Translations under genes and position numbers: made by a program
Shown here: one piece after another, positions 1-6,692 of the stretch
How the letters are laid out: every line of letters starts with the position of its first letter
Position numbering within the stretch: the stretch's first letter is position 1
Notes under the pieces: model-generated
What the model was told of the DNA's origin: nothing
What the model saw: only the letters and a program-made list of their open reading frames with translations
Database searches by the model: none
Source of the DNA: Desulfobacterales bacterium
GTDB taxonomy: Bacteria; Desulfobacterota; DSM-4660; Desulfatiglandales; JALVZP01
NCBI GenBank assembly: GCA_027064285.1
Contig: JAMOPX010000194.1
Location: 1-7,377, forward strand
Reading direction: 5' to 3'
DNA: 7,377 nt

Positions 1-33
1 AGATTTTTCGAACATGGTGCTTATAATAACGAT

Positions 34-76
34 ACGCCATTCATCCCATAGCTGAAGCTTATGGACTTTCTGGCGT
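34..76. repeat. Nested imperfect palindrome downstream of the operon, possibly an IS200/IS605- or REP-like end
   Basis: Outer arms ACGCCA (34-39) and TGGCGT (71-76) are perfect inverted repeats. Nested inside, CCATAGC (46-52) pairs with GCTTATGG (57-64) with a single bulged T and closes on a TGAA loop. It lies about 90 bases past the stop of the last minus-strand gene. On the minus strand it could slow RNA polymerase, but no run of T follows, so it is a poor intrinsic terminator. The layout (outer arms, an inner hairpin, and GGGATGAATGGCG on the minus strand) resembles palindromic ends I associate with IS200/IS605 or REP-type elements. That resemblance is from memory and unverified. The rest of 1..163 shows no supportable gene. 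Confidence 0.5.
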
Positions 77-163
77 GGATTTCTGTAAAAGAGATACTGT
101 GGAGAATAGACTTTCACGCTAAAATTTATAAGGTGAATGCATAAGTGGTATTGGTATAACATT

Positions 164-805
164 TTATTCTTTAATGGAAAGGCAGGACAGTATCACCACA
201 AATCCCCCCTTTCCCCAGCCTTCAATCACGGGATCTATATCTTTTATCTTATCCGGAATATTAAAGACTGTTTGGCAAACCTTTATTTCACTAAATCCGT
301 TTTCTTTGAGCAATAAAAGCACCTGTGGAACAGAATAAAGATTGGCATACTTGTAAAATCCACTTTTTCTCGATTCATACAGCCTTCCCAGAAAGCTATT
401 TTTGTCTATCATGCCTATCACCAACTTGCCTTTATGTTTAAGAACCCTTTTTGCTTCTCTTATGGCTATCTCAGGATCATCTAAAAAACAAAGCACAGTA
501 TTCATTAAAACAAGATCAAAACAGGAATCAAAAAAGGGTAGATCTTCAGCTGTTGCCACAATAATTTTTATGCCTCTTTTCTTAGCCAGCTCTCCCATCT
601 TTACAGCAGGCTCTATGCCTATTTTTATACCCAGATGTTGAGCAAATCTACCAGTGCCAACACCTATTTCCAGAGCAGATTGATTTTGCTTTAAAATAAA
701 TCTCTTCAGGGCATTTAGCTCTGATTTAAATACCTCAGGATGAGAATCAAACCATCTGTCATATTCTTGAGCGCGTTTGTTAAAAATAAAGATGCTTTTA
801 TTCAT
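164..805 (-). CDS. Class I SAM-dependent methyltransferase (Methyltransf_11-like), 213 aa
   Basis: A soluble Rossmann-fold methyltransferase transferring a methyl group from S-adenosylmethionine to an unknown acceptor. Motif I, LEIGVGTG, lies at residues 45-52. The acidic residue ending strand 2 is E65 (GIEP), the TAEDLPF segment follows at 85-91, and the motif IV-like DLVLMNTVLCFLDD is at 97-110. A C-terminal GWGKGGFVVI stretch (196-205) ends the domain. An upstream in-frame ATG at 865 would add 20 residues (MHEAYPSRGC...) lying wholly inside the preceding glycosyltransferase gene. The ATG at 805 is preferred because it overlaps that gene's stop as TAATG and begins immediately before the usual FNKRAQEYDRWF opening. 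AGGA sits about 10 bases upstream. It is the last gene of the operon. Position after UbiA-type and GT9 enzymes suggests a glycolipid, quinone-like or sugar substrate, but that is inference. Confidence 0.85.
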   Translation of the reverse strand: MNKSIFIFNKRAQEYDRWFDSHPEVFKSELNALKRFILKQNQSALEIGVGTGRFAQHLGIKIGIEPAVKMGELAKKRGIKIIVATAEDLPFFDSCFDLVLMNTVLCFLDDPEIAIREAKRVLKHKGKLVIGMIDKNSFLGRLYESRKSGFYKYANLYSVPQVLLLLKENGFSEIKVCQTVFNIPDKIKDIDPVIEGWGKGGFVVILSCLSIKE

Positions 806-1887
806 TATTGTATTATCCTTTCTATAGCCTCCATAACATCCTCTACTTGGATAAGCCTCATGCACAAAGCCCCTCTTTTACAGGCAGGAGTATTTCCAAA
901 CTTGGTGCATGGACTACAGGAAAGCTCTTTTCTTATAACAACATGTTCTCTTCCCTTTGGTCCCCATTTTTTTGCTATTCCTGGGCCAAACAAAGACACT
1001 GTTCTGACCTTTTCTATTACAGCTATGTGCAGGATCCCAGAGTCTATGGTAACAAGAAATCCGGCTTTCCTTAAAATTTCCGCAGTCTCTGAAATAGAAA
1101 GTCTGTTTGTAAGATCCACCAATGGGATGCTTGAATATTGTAAGATCTTCTTGTTTATCTCTTTTTCAAGAGTTGAACCCAGAAGCACAGGTTGAAAACC
1201 CATGTTCCACAACCCTTCTGCAACCCGTGCCCATCTTATAGGATGCCATCTTCTGGTATAGATGCTTGCACCTGCAAATATAGGAAATAGAGGCCTTTTT
1301 ATGTTTGAGATAATGTCTGAAACTTTTTCTTCCTGCTCCTTGGATACATAGAAATATGGAGGATCCAAGAGAATAGATTTCTGAATCGAGAATGCCTCAG
1401 AAAAGAGTCGAGCAAAATTAAAAAGCTCATATTCATCTTGTTGATACAAGACTGCTGAATCATAATATCTTGCCCTATTAGCAGTAGAAAATCCAATTCT
1501 TTTGCCTGTCTTGATAAGATTGGCAAAAAAGGTGCTCAGGTAATGGGACTGTTCTGTATCTATTATTAAATCATATTCTTCAACCAAAAGCCTTTTTATG
1601 TCTGCTAAGGACCAGTAACTAAAAATTTTGTTTATATACGGTGCTCCCTCAAAAACTGCTCTATTTCTTGGTTCGCATAGCACTTCTATCTGCCTAGACG
1701 AATCTTGCTTTTTAAGCTCCTTTAGCAATGGAAGGATAAGTGCTGCATCTCCTATTCCACCGGGTCTTATTATGAGTATTCTCTTTGAACCGAGATTTTC
1801 TCTGCCCCTGCTTATCAGAAATCTTAAAAACAAAGGCCCACAGATGTCATCAAATAGCTTCAGGCTATTTATAAGATACTTTCTCAT
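805..1887 (-). CDS. Glycosyltransferase family 9 (ADP-heptose:LPS heptosyltransferase-like), 360 aa
   Basis: A GT-B-fold GT9 enzyme; the family adds heptose from ADP-heptose to the lipopolysaccharide core on the cytoplasmic face of the inner membrane. Visible family marks are RPGGIGDAAL at residues 41-50, a central FAGAS...RRWHPIRWARVAEGL (204-225), DSGILHIAV (282-290) and SLFGPG (298-303). Length is normal for the family. A C-terminal cysteine cluster, C324-x2-C327-x8-C336-x5-C342, follows the nucleotide-sugar domain. I recall a similar CSPC segment in some GT9 proteins, but its role is unclear. The start ATG overlaps the UbiA-type gene's stop as ATGA (1884-1887), pointing to translational coupling; no strong ribosome-binding site is visible. 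The donor sugar cannot be read from sequence. The product is probably a heptosyltransferase or a related transferase for a surface glycan. Confidence 0.85.
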   Translation of the reverse strand: MRKYLINSLKLFDDICGPLFLRFLISRGRENLGSKRILIIRPGGIGDAALILPLLKELKKQDSSRQIEVLCEPRNRAVFEGAPYINKIFSYWSLADIKRLLVEEYDLIIDTEQSHYLSTFFANLIKTGKRIGFSTANRARYYDSAVLYQQDEYELFNFARLFSEAFSIQKSILLDPPYFYVSKEQEEKVSDIISNIKRPLFPIFAGASIYTRRWHPIRWARVAEGLWNMGFQPVLLGSTLEKEINKKILQYSSIPLVDLTNRLSISETAEILRKAGFLVTIDSGILHIAVIEKVRTVSLFGPGIAKKWGPKGREHVVIRKELSCSPCTKFGNTPACKRGALCMRLIQVEDVMEAIERIIQ

Positions 1888-2732
1888 GAGGCATATATCT
1901 TTACACCCACAAAGAAGAGAAACAGACCAAAAGCCACAATAAGATGTATATCCTTAAAAAACAGCTCTACAGGATCTGAAGCCCTGCCCTGCTCAGCTAA
2001 GATACATAATCTTATTATTCCGTATGTGGCTGGAATAATAGAATAAATTAAGTCATTCTTCTTTTCCACACAGTACAGAGCATAAACCACTAAGGACACC
2101 CCAGCCATTACCCATAGCATCTTAGAAAGATCTTCGGATCTGTATCTGATAAGATTTTTTCTATAATCTCCAGCATCTGTTTTTAGCATGAGGATTTCTG
2201 ATTTTCTTTTTGCTATAGAAATAAGTATGGAAAGGAAGAATATACTCATAAAAAGCCATTTTGACACCTGCACACCAGCCACTACTCCTCCTGCCAGCAC
2301 CCTTATCACGAATCCAAAAGATATGATGAATATATCCAATAGTATTACATCTCTGAAGTAAAGACTATAAGAAATACTGAGTGACAGGTAACAAAACAGG
2401 CACAACACAAAACCTCGAGGAAAAGAAATGACCAAAAGCATAAATAAGAGTAAAAACAAAAGTCCTGCCCAGATCAAGAAGCCTTTTTTAAAGGTTATGC
2501 TTCCATCTGCAAAGGGTCGGTTTTTCTTTTCCGGATGATTTATGTCTTTTTTTTTATCTATCCAGTCATTCAGTATGTAACCTAAACTGGAGGCTATACA
2601 GAAGCAGGCTATCCCAAACAAGACCATAATAAGAGAATCAATCTGTATGTTTCCTGAAAAGAAAAGAGGGGCAAATAAAAGAAGATTTTTTATCCATTGG
2701 GATGGCCTAAGTAGCTTTACGCACGAGTGCAT
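1884..2732 (-). CDS. UbiA-superfamily prenyltransferase, decaprenyl-phosphate phosphoribosyltransferase type, 282 aa
   Basis: An integral membrane enzyme of the UbiA fold. The start MHSCVKLLRPSQWIKNLLLF is the usual opening of the DPPR-synthase-like branch. The first Asp-rich motif is N55-D-W-I-D59-x3-D63-x2-H66-P-x4-R72-P, with the HPxKxxRP tail typical of that branch. The second region, residues 122-148, has YSLYFRDVILLD then RVLAGG, giving Asp at 128 and 133. KRKSE at 175-179 and DP...D at 253-261 also fit. Many hydrophobic segments are visible across 14-280. In actinobacteria this family moves phosphoribose from PRPP to decaprenyl phosphate for arabinan precursors; here both lipid and sugar are unknown. 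Partner genes for the later steps (a phosphatase and the DprE1/DprE2 epimerase) are absent from the window. A quinone-type aromatic prenyltransferase is the less likely alternative. It starts one base after the stop of the corrinoid adenosyltransferase gene. Confidence 0.85.
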   Translation of the reverse strand: MHSCVKLLRPSQWIKNLLLFAPLFFSGNIQIDSLIMVLFGIACFCIASSLGYILNDWIDKKKDINHPEKKNRPFADGSITFKKGFLIWAGLLFLLLFMLLVISFPRGFVLCLFCYLSLSISYSLYFRDVILLDIFIISFGFVIRVLAGGVVAGVQVSKWLFMSIFFLSILISIAKRKSEILMLKTDAGDYRKNLIRYRSEDLSKMLWVMAGVSLVVYALYCVEKKNDLIYSIIPATYGIIRLCILAEQGRASDPVELFFKDIHLIVAFGLFLFFVGVKIYAS

Positions 2733-2733
2733 C

Positions 2734-3249
2734 CTATCTTTCTATACCTGTCCTTGCGAGCACCCCTTTTTTATAATAATGTTTTATTTCTCTCATCTCT
2801 GTGACAAGATCTGCTTCTTCTATGAGCTTAGGATCTGCATTCCTACCTGTTATAACCACCTCCACATGTGGAGGCCTGTTTCTTAAAATCTCTATGAGTT
2901 GGTCTAATTTAATGAGGCCGTAATATATTGCAATGTTTGCCTCATCTAAGATCACAACATCATATTTGCCTGAGCTTATCACATCTTTTACTTCCAAAAT
3001 CCCTTTTGTTGCAGATTCTATATCCTCCTTTTGGGGTTCACCTCTTATAAAGCAGCCCCTTCCGTACTGCCTTACTTCTATTACATCTGAAAACCTCTTA
3101 AGTGCCTCATGTTCACTGTAATTTCCGGACTTAAGAAACTGAGCAAAAAACACCTTAAGTCCTGCACCAGCAGCCCTGACAGCAAGTCCTAAGGCAGCTG
3201 TGGTCTTTCCCTTTCCATCACCTGTATAAACATGGATATAACCTTTCAT
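2734..3249 (-). CDS. cobO: Corrinoid (cob(I)yrinic acid a,c-diamide) adenosyltransferase, CobO/BtuR/CobA family, about 171 aa
   Basis: A cytosolic enzyme that moves the 5'-deoxyadenosyl group of ATP onto the Co(I) ion of corrinoids, in cobamide synthesis or salvage. The P-loop GDGKGKTT sits near residues 10-17 after the family opening YIHVYT. A Walker-B-like VVILDEANIA is near 98-107. The C-terminal block TGRNADPKLIEEADLVTEMREIKHYY (coordinates about 135-160) is diagnostic, followed by GVLARTGIE. Full length for the short form of the family. Two adjacent ATGs exist at 3252 and 3249. The ribosome-binding AGGAG lies 2 bases before the first and 5 before the second, so 3249 is preferred. Only 16 bases separate it from the upstream hydrolase gene. 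No B12 riboswitch is visible, so it appears driven by the operon promoter. No other cobamide gene lies in the window. Confidence 0.93.
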   Translation of the reverse strand: MKGYIHVYTGDGKGKTTAALGLAVRAAGAGLKVFFAQFLKSGNYSEHEALKRFSDVIEVRQYGRGCFIRGEPQKEDIESATKGILEVKDVISSGKYDVVILDEANIAIYYGLIKLDQLIEILRNRPPHVEVVITGRNADPKLIEEADLVTEMREIKHYYKKGVLARTGIER

Positions 3250-3265
3250 CATTACTCCTATTAAT

Positions 3266-4240
3266 TTATAATAAAATTTTTGTACCTACACTGCTCAGCA
3301 CACAAAGAGGAAAAGTCTCAGCCATTTTTCTTATAGCATTCCATCCTGTGCAGTGCATAGGAACCAAAACCTCAGGTTCTATCCTTTTAAGTTCCTCCAA
3401 GGTCGGTTCAACAGCTGGTTCAAATGCAGGCCCAGACAGGTGAAATCCTCCTATAACTGCATATACCTGTTCTATGCCAGTGATCTTCTGGGCATATTTG
3501 ATGGTATTTATTATTCCAGAGTGTGCGCATCCAGAGATTACTACAATACCCTTGTCTTTTAAATATATAACAAGCGCCTGATCATCCAGAATAAGGTCTT
3601 TTTCAGGCTTTCCATTTCTTTCAACAAAGAGATTTGGCATTCCTTTTTCAAAGTCAGTTTTTCGTTCTATCTGTCCGGTAACAAGGGCAAATCCATCACA
3701 TATCTCAGTTGTATTCTTTGTTTCTACTACATTTACCCCTTTGCTTAGAAGTTCTTCTTTATCCAGCATCTTAGGAAATAAGAGCTTCTGGCCATTGGGA
3801 AAAACAGAATATCTGGGATAAAGAAATGCATCTGGATGCACAAACAGAGATATCCCTTTTTTACATTCTTCTATGACCCATCCCAATCCACCGGTATGAT
3901 CCATATGAAAGTGGCTTATAACTATGGCTTCCAAGTTCTCAAGGTCTATATCCAGCCTTTTCAAGTTGTTCTGGATGCATGTCTGGGTATATCCTGTATC
4001 AAAGAGCAATTCATATGTCTTATCCTTAGTATAAATCTTGATCAGAAGAGAAAGACCGTGTTCTGCAAGGAGAGTATCTCTTGACACTTCATTACCCTTA
4101 GAAAGTATAGGTCTTTCCACAACAGGAAAGACATCTGGTAGCAAAAGGTCAACATAATTATCTACAAGGATCAGGACTTCTACGCCTTCTGCTGCTTTGA
4201 TCTTTTCATTTCTTCTTGTATTTGCTTTAGTTTTTTCCAT
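3266..4240 (-). CDS. Metallo-beta-lactamase-fold hydrolase of the COG1237 type, 324 aa
   Basis: A metal-dependent hydrolase whose family includes proteins annotated as 7,8-dihydropterin-6-methyl-4-(beta-D-ribofuranosyl)aminobenzene-5'-phosphate synthase, linked to methanopterin. The metal motif is H110-x-H112-x-D114-H115 (SHFHMDHTGG). Later ligand candidates are H240 in SGCAHSGI, H267 in GGFHL and H296 in PMHCTG; these three blocks point to COG1237 rather than glyoxalase II or RNase Z. No signal peptide or membrane segment is evident. The start ATG at 4240 lies 61 nt inside the end of the DUF169-CoaE gene. It is supported by AGGTGA about 7 bases upstream, and no alternative start falls between it and the conserved LILVDNYVD segment at residues 23-31. 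The substrate is unknown. The CoaE and corrinoid adenosyltransferase neighbours make a cofactor-related role reasonable but unproven. Confidence 0.85.
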   Translation of the reverse strand: MEKTKANTRRNEKIKAAEGVEVLILVDNYVDLLLPDVFPVVERPILSKGNEVSRDTLLAEHGLSLLIKIYTKDKTYELLFDTGYTQTCIQNNLKRLDIDLENLEAIVISHFHMDHTGGLGWVIEECKKGISLFVHPDAFLYPRYSVFPNGQKLLFPKMLDKEELLSKGVNVVETKNTTEICDGFALVTGQIERKTDFEKGMPNLFVERNGKPEKDLILDDQALVIYLKDKGIVVISGCAHSGIINTIKYAQKITGIEQVYAVIGGFHLSGPAFEPAVEPTLEELKRIEPEVLVPMHCTGWNAIRKMAETFPLCVLSSVGTKILL

Positions 4241-5622
4241 ACCTCTATCACCTGCCTTCTTGTTTCTTCAATACTTCCTTCGTTATTTATAACAAAGTCT
4301 GCATATCCAATCTTTTCTTCTATTGGAAGCTGTGCTTTGAGAATGTTTTCTGCCTGAGCCCTTGTGATGCCATCTCTCTTCATAAGTCTTTTTATTTGAG
4401 TCTCTTTGGAAGTATAAACAACTATTATCTTGTGAAATCTATATTGATGATTGAGCTCTATCAGAAGGGGTACAGCTACCTGTATTATTGCATCAGGATC
4501 TTTTTTTACTATCTCATTTATCTGTCTTATAAACTCTTCATATATCCTTGGATGAGTAAAGCTTTCCAGCATCTTTCTCTTCTCTAAGTCAGAGAAGACT
4601 ATATCTGAGAGCTTTTTTCTGTTTAATGTGCCATCCTCCATCAATACATCCTTTCCAAAATAATCTACAATCTGTTTCCATGCAGGTTTTCCTGGCTCTA
4701 CAATCTTTCTTGCTATCTCATCAAAATCTATAAGTGGAGAGCCAAGCTCTTTGAGCATTTCAGAAACAGTGCTCTTTCCTGTAGCAATTCCTCCTGTAAC
4801 TCCTACCACGAGTCTGTTATCAGAGCCATCCCCTCTTATTGATCTTATCACTTCTTTTACATTTTTATATGCCTCAGGAAATGCATCAGAGACATTCAGT
4901 TCTGCTCCTGCATAGCTTATAGGATATCTGACCCCTCTTCTATAAAGAGCCTCAAGGCCTCTGAGTGCCTTTTCCATCATATCCTCTGGAATCCCCATAA
5001 CAAGTTCGTCATCCTGAGCATGGGCATATCTTCTTTCTCCATAGCAAGGTATTGTGAGAGATGGCTTATGCTCAAGATAGCAGCGTGCTATTGCATCAGC
5101 ACAAGAGCTTTCTCCAACACAGTAGAAGTGCATAACCTCATAGTTTTCAAACTGAAGGGCATTTATAAGAAGCATCATCTGGGCAGGATTTGCATATATC
5201 AGAACTATGTCTGGATCAAATGGGTTATATACAAGTGGTGCAAGAGCAACCGCCTTATATTTTCCCCTAGGGATCCTCGGAATAGATTCCTCATATCTTT
5301 TTCCATCCTCTTTTTTTTGCACCCAGACTATACTTCTAAATGTGCCATCTTTGTTTACCTCTGGTATATCACAGAATCCCAATATTGAACCACATGTTTC
5401 ACTCATCAGGTCTTTCATTGTAGCTCCCACTGTCCAGTCAAAGTTTCTCACAAGACTTATTAGCTGACACAGTGTTACCTTGTGGGGCATCCTTCTCATA
5501 TATGGAATCTGCTCAAGCTCTTTTTCATCCTCTAAGAGCTTAAATGCCACAGGAAAGGATTTAAGCCTTAAAAGAAGCTCCATTCTTCTTATGATCTTTT
5601 CCCAGTCCCTTTTTGTTTTCAT
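4180..5622 (-). CDS. coaE: DUF169 domain fused to dephospho-CoA kinase, 480 aa
   Basis: Two domains in one uninterrupted frame. Residues about 1-255 look like DUF169, a Cys-containing domain of unknown function found in many anaerobes. Cysteines lie at 52, 77, 84, 168, 174, 181 and 193, with the hallmark stretch MPHKVTLCQLISLVR near 45-59. Residues about 269-470 are a complete dephospho-CoA kinase, which phosphorylates the 3'-hydroxyl of dephospho-CoA using ATP in the last step of CoA synthesis. Visible are the P-loop GGIATGKST (277-285), IDFDEIAR (298-305), FGKDVL (322-327), THPRIYEEF (356-364), VPLLIE (384-389) and the lid and tail RLMKRDGITRAQAENILKAQ with ADFVINNEGS (441-450). A normal CoaE is about 200 aa, so the N-terminus is an addition. 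An upstream ATG at 5646 is possible, but the ATG at 5622 has AGAGGAGAA about 6 bases ahead and overlaps the PHP gene's stop as ATGA. The kinase call is firm; the partner domain's role is unknown. Confidence 0.9.
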   Translation of the reverse strand: MKTKRDWEKIIRRMELLLRLKSFPVAFKLLEDEKELEQIPYMRRMPHKVTLCQLISLVRNFDWTVGATMKDLMSETCGSILGFCDIPEVNKDGTFRSIVWVQKKEDGKRYEESIPRIPRGKYKAVALAPLVYNPFDPDIVLIYANPAQMMLLINALQFENYEVMHFYCVGESSCADAIARCYLEHKPSLTIPCYGERRYAHAQDDELVMGIPEDMMEKALRGLEALYRRGVRYPISYAGAELNVSDAFPEAYKNVKEVIRSIRGDGSDNRLVVGVTGGIATGKSTVSEMLKELGSPLIDFDEIARKIVEPGKPAWKQIVDYFGKDVLMEDGTLNRKKLSDIVFSDLEKRKMLESFTHPRIYEEFIRQINEIVKKDPDAIIQVAVPLLIELNHQYRFHKIIVVYTSKETQIKRLMKRDGITRAQAENILKAQLPIEEKIGYADFVINNEGSIEETRRQVIEVWKKLKQIQEEMKRSKQQKA

Positions 5623-6692
5623 TTTGTTCTCCTCTTTAATATACATGCAAAGTATGCCTTGCTTTTAAGTGCCTCAATAAGCTCTTTTTCTGTGCTTATC
5701 TTTTCCTGAAAGTATGTTGCATATATGCCTATTTCGCTTGTTTCATGGGCATCACTTCCGCCTGTGCCTGGCAGATCACATATATCTGAAACCTTTTTTG
5801 TGAATATGTTTTCACTTGCATTTACCCTGCCATTCAACACTTCCACTGCATCTACTAATTTGAACAGCTCTCTTTTAGATGCCTTTTCTGGGGTAAGACC
5901 AAGACTTTGTACATCAGAGATAAGAAATCCTCTAAAAGGATGAGCCGCTATCATAAGGGCACCTTCCTCCTTCACTATCTCCCTCAATTCCATCGCGCTT
6001 ATAAGACCCTTTTTGGCTGGTATTTTGTTTAATCCGAATACAAGAATGTCTCCCTGGTCTGTAGTTATCTCGGTACCTCTCAGCACAAGAAAGCCATGCT
6101 TATCTATGAGCCTTTCTATACTCTGCTTATCCCATATGTAGTTGTGGTCAGTTATACAGATGGCATCAAGCCCAACACTTTTTGCTGCTTCTATCTGCTC
6201 TTCAATACTATTAGATGCACAAGAGGATGCAGGATATGTGTGAACATGCAGATCAATAAGGGTACCCTCTTCTTTGGGACACGACGGGAAGACATCTTCG
6301 ATATTGATTTTTTCTTGGGGTCTAACAAGCTTTTCCTGCTCCTTTTCTATAAAACCTTTTGCATTTTTTACAGTATCACAGCACTCAATGAGCAGGTTTG
6401 CAAAGTGACGACAGGACTTCTTACCAATTTCTTTTCTTATCTTTTCATAAAGCCCACTTTCAGCTATACATAATCCAACAGCTTCCTTTAATGGCTCAAT
6501 AGCCCTTGGGCATTCAGGAGTTGTCCATCTTTTCCATCTGCCTTCAATAGAAATGATTCTGAGATCAGAAAGACTTACCCTAAGGTCTATTTCCAAACTG
6601 TAGATATCATCATCTAAGATTCCGTGCACAAGGATCTCATCAGGAGCAATCTTCTCTATTCCTACAAGCTTATTTCTCATAAACTTAAGCAT
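5619..6692 (-). CDS. DUF2889-like domain fused to a PHP-domain phosphoesterase, 357 aa
   Basis: The C-terminal half (about 143-350) is a PHP domain, a metal-dependent phosphoesterase fold related to TrpH/YciV and histidinol phosphatase. Metal-site motifs are D147-L-H149-V-H151-T, T181-D-H183-N, GTEIT with E208, AHP with H251, and GGSDAH with D314 and H316, so the site looks intact. Family members hydrolyse small phosphoesters or nucleotides; the substrate here is unknown. The N-terminal half (about 5-115) resembles DUF2889: a predicted beta-rich section with LVHGILDDDIYSLEIDLRVS (21-40), then I90... leading to LLIECC at 100-105. The assignment is from memory and moderate. The start at 6692 has AGAGG 9 bases upstream and overlaps the preceding gene by 8 nt; a second ATG at 6680 lacks a site. 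The stop overlaps the next start as ATGA. No transmembrane segment is visible. Confidence 0.82.
   Translation of the reverse strand: MLKFMRNKLVGIEKIAPDEILVHGILDDDIYSLEIDLRVSLSDLRIISIEGRWKRWTTPECPRAIEPLKEAVGLCIAESGLYEKIRKEIGKKSCRHFANLLIECCDTVKNAKGFIEKEQEKLVRPQEKINIEDVFPSCPKEEGTLIDLHVHTYPASSCASNSIEEQIEAAKSVGLDAICITDHNYIWDKQSIERLIDKHGFLVLRGTEITTDQGDILVFGLNKIPAKKGLISAMELREIVKEEGALMIAAHPFRGFLISDVQSLGLTPEKASKRELFKLVDAVEVLNGRVNASENIFTKKVSDICDLPGTGGSDAHETSEIGIYATYFQEKISTEKELIEALKSKAYFACILKRRTK

Noticed and set aside
1..51. Plus-strand open frame entering the window and stopping at TAG (49-51), reading RFFEHGAYNNDTPFIP.
   Set aside because: Only 16 codons, no recognisable motif, and its end falls inside the palindrome at 34-76, so it may be repeat DNA read by chance. 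It could be the tail of a convergent gene, but this cannot be supported.
77..163. Intrinsic terminator after the last gene.
   Set aside because: The only weak inverted repeat there, TTCAC/GTGAA with a 15-base loop, has no T-run, and the palindrome at 34-76 also lacks one on the minus strand.
806..865. N-terminal extension of the methyltransferase from the ATG at 865.
   Set aside because: The extra 20 residues lie inside the GT9 gene, show no family similarity, and the downstream ATG at 805 overlaps the GT9 stop as TAATG.
740..1195. Plus-strand frame of 151 codons opposite the GT9 gene.
   Set aside because: It is antisense to well-conserved GT9 and methyltransferase motifs, has no recognisable domain, and behaves like a shadow of the real coding strand. 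The same applies to the other plus-strand frames.
3250..3265. Possible B12 riboswitch upstream of the corrinoid adenosyltransferase gene.
   Set aside because: The gap to the preceding gene is only 16 bases, far too short for a cobalamin riboswitch.
5623..5646. Longer start of the DUF169-CoaE protein at the ATG at 5646.
   Set aside because: The ATG at 5622 has a strong AGAGGAGAA ribosome-binding site at good spacing and overlaps the PHP stop by four bases.
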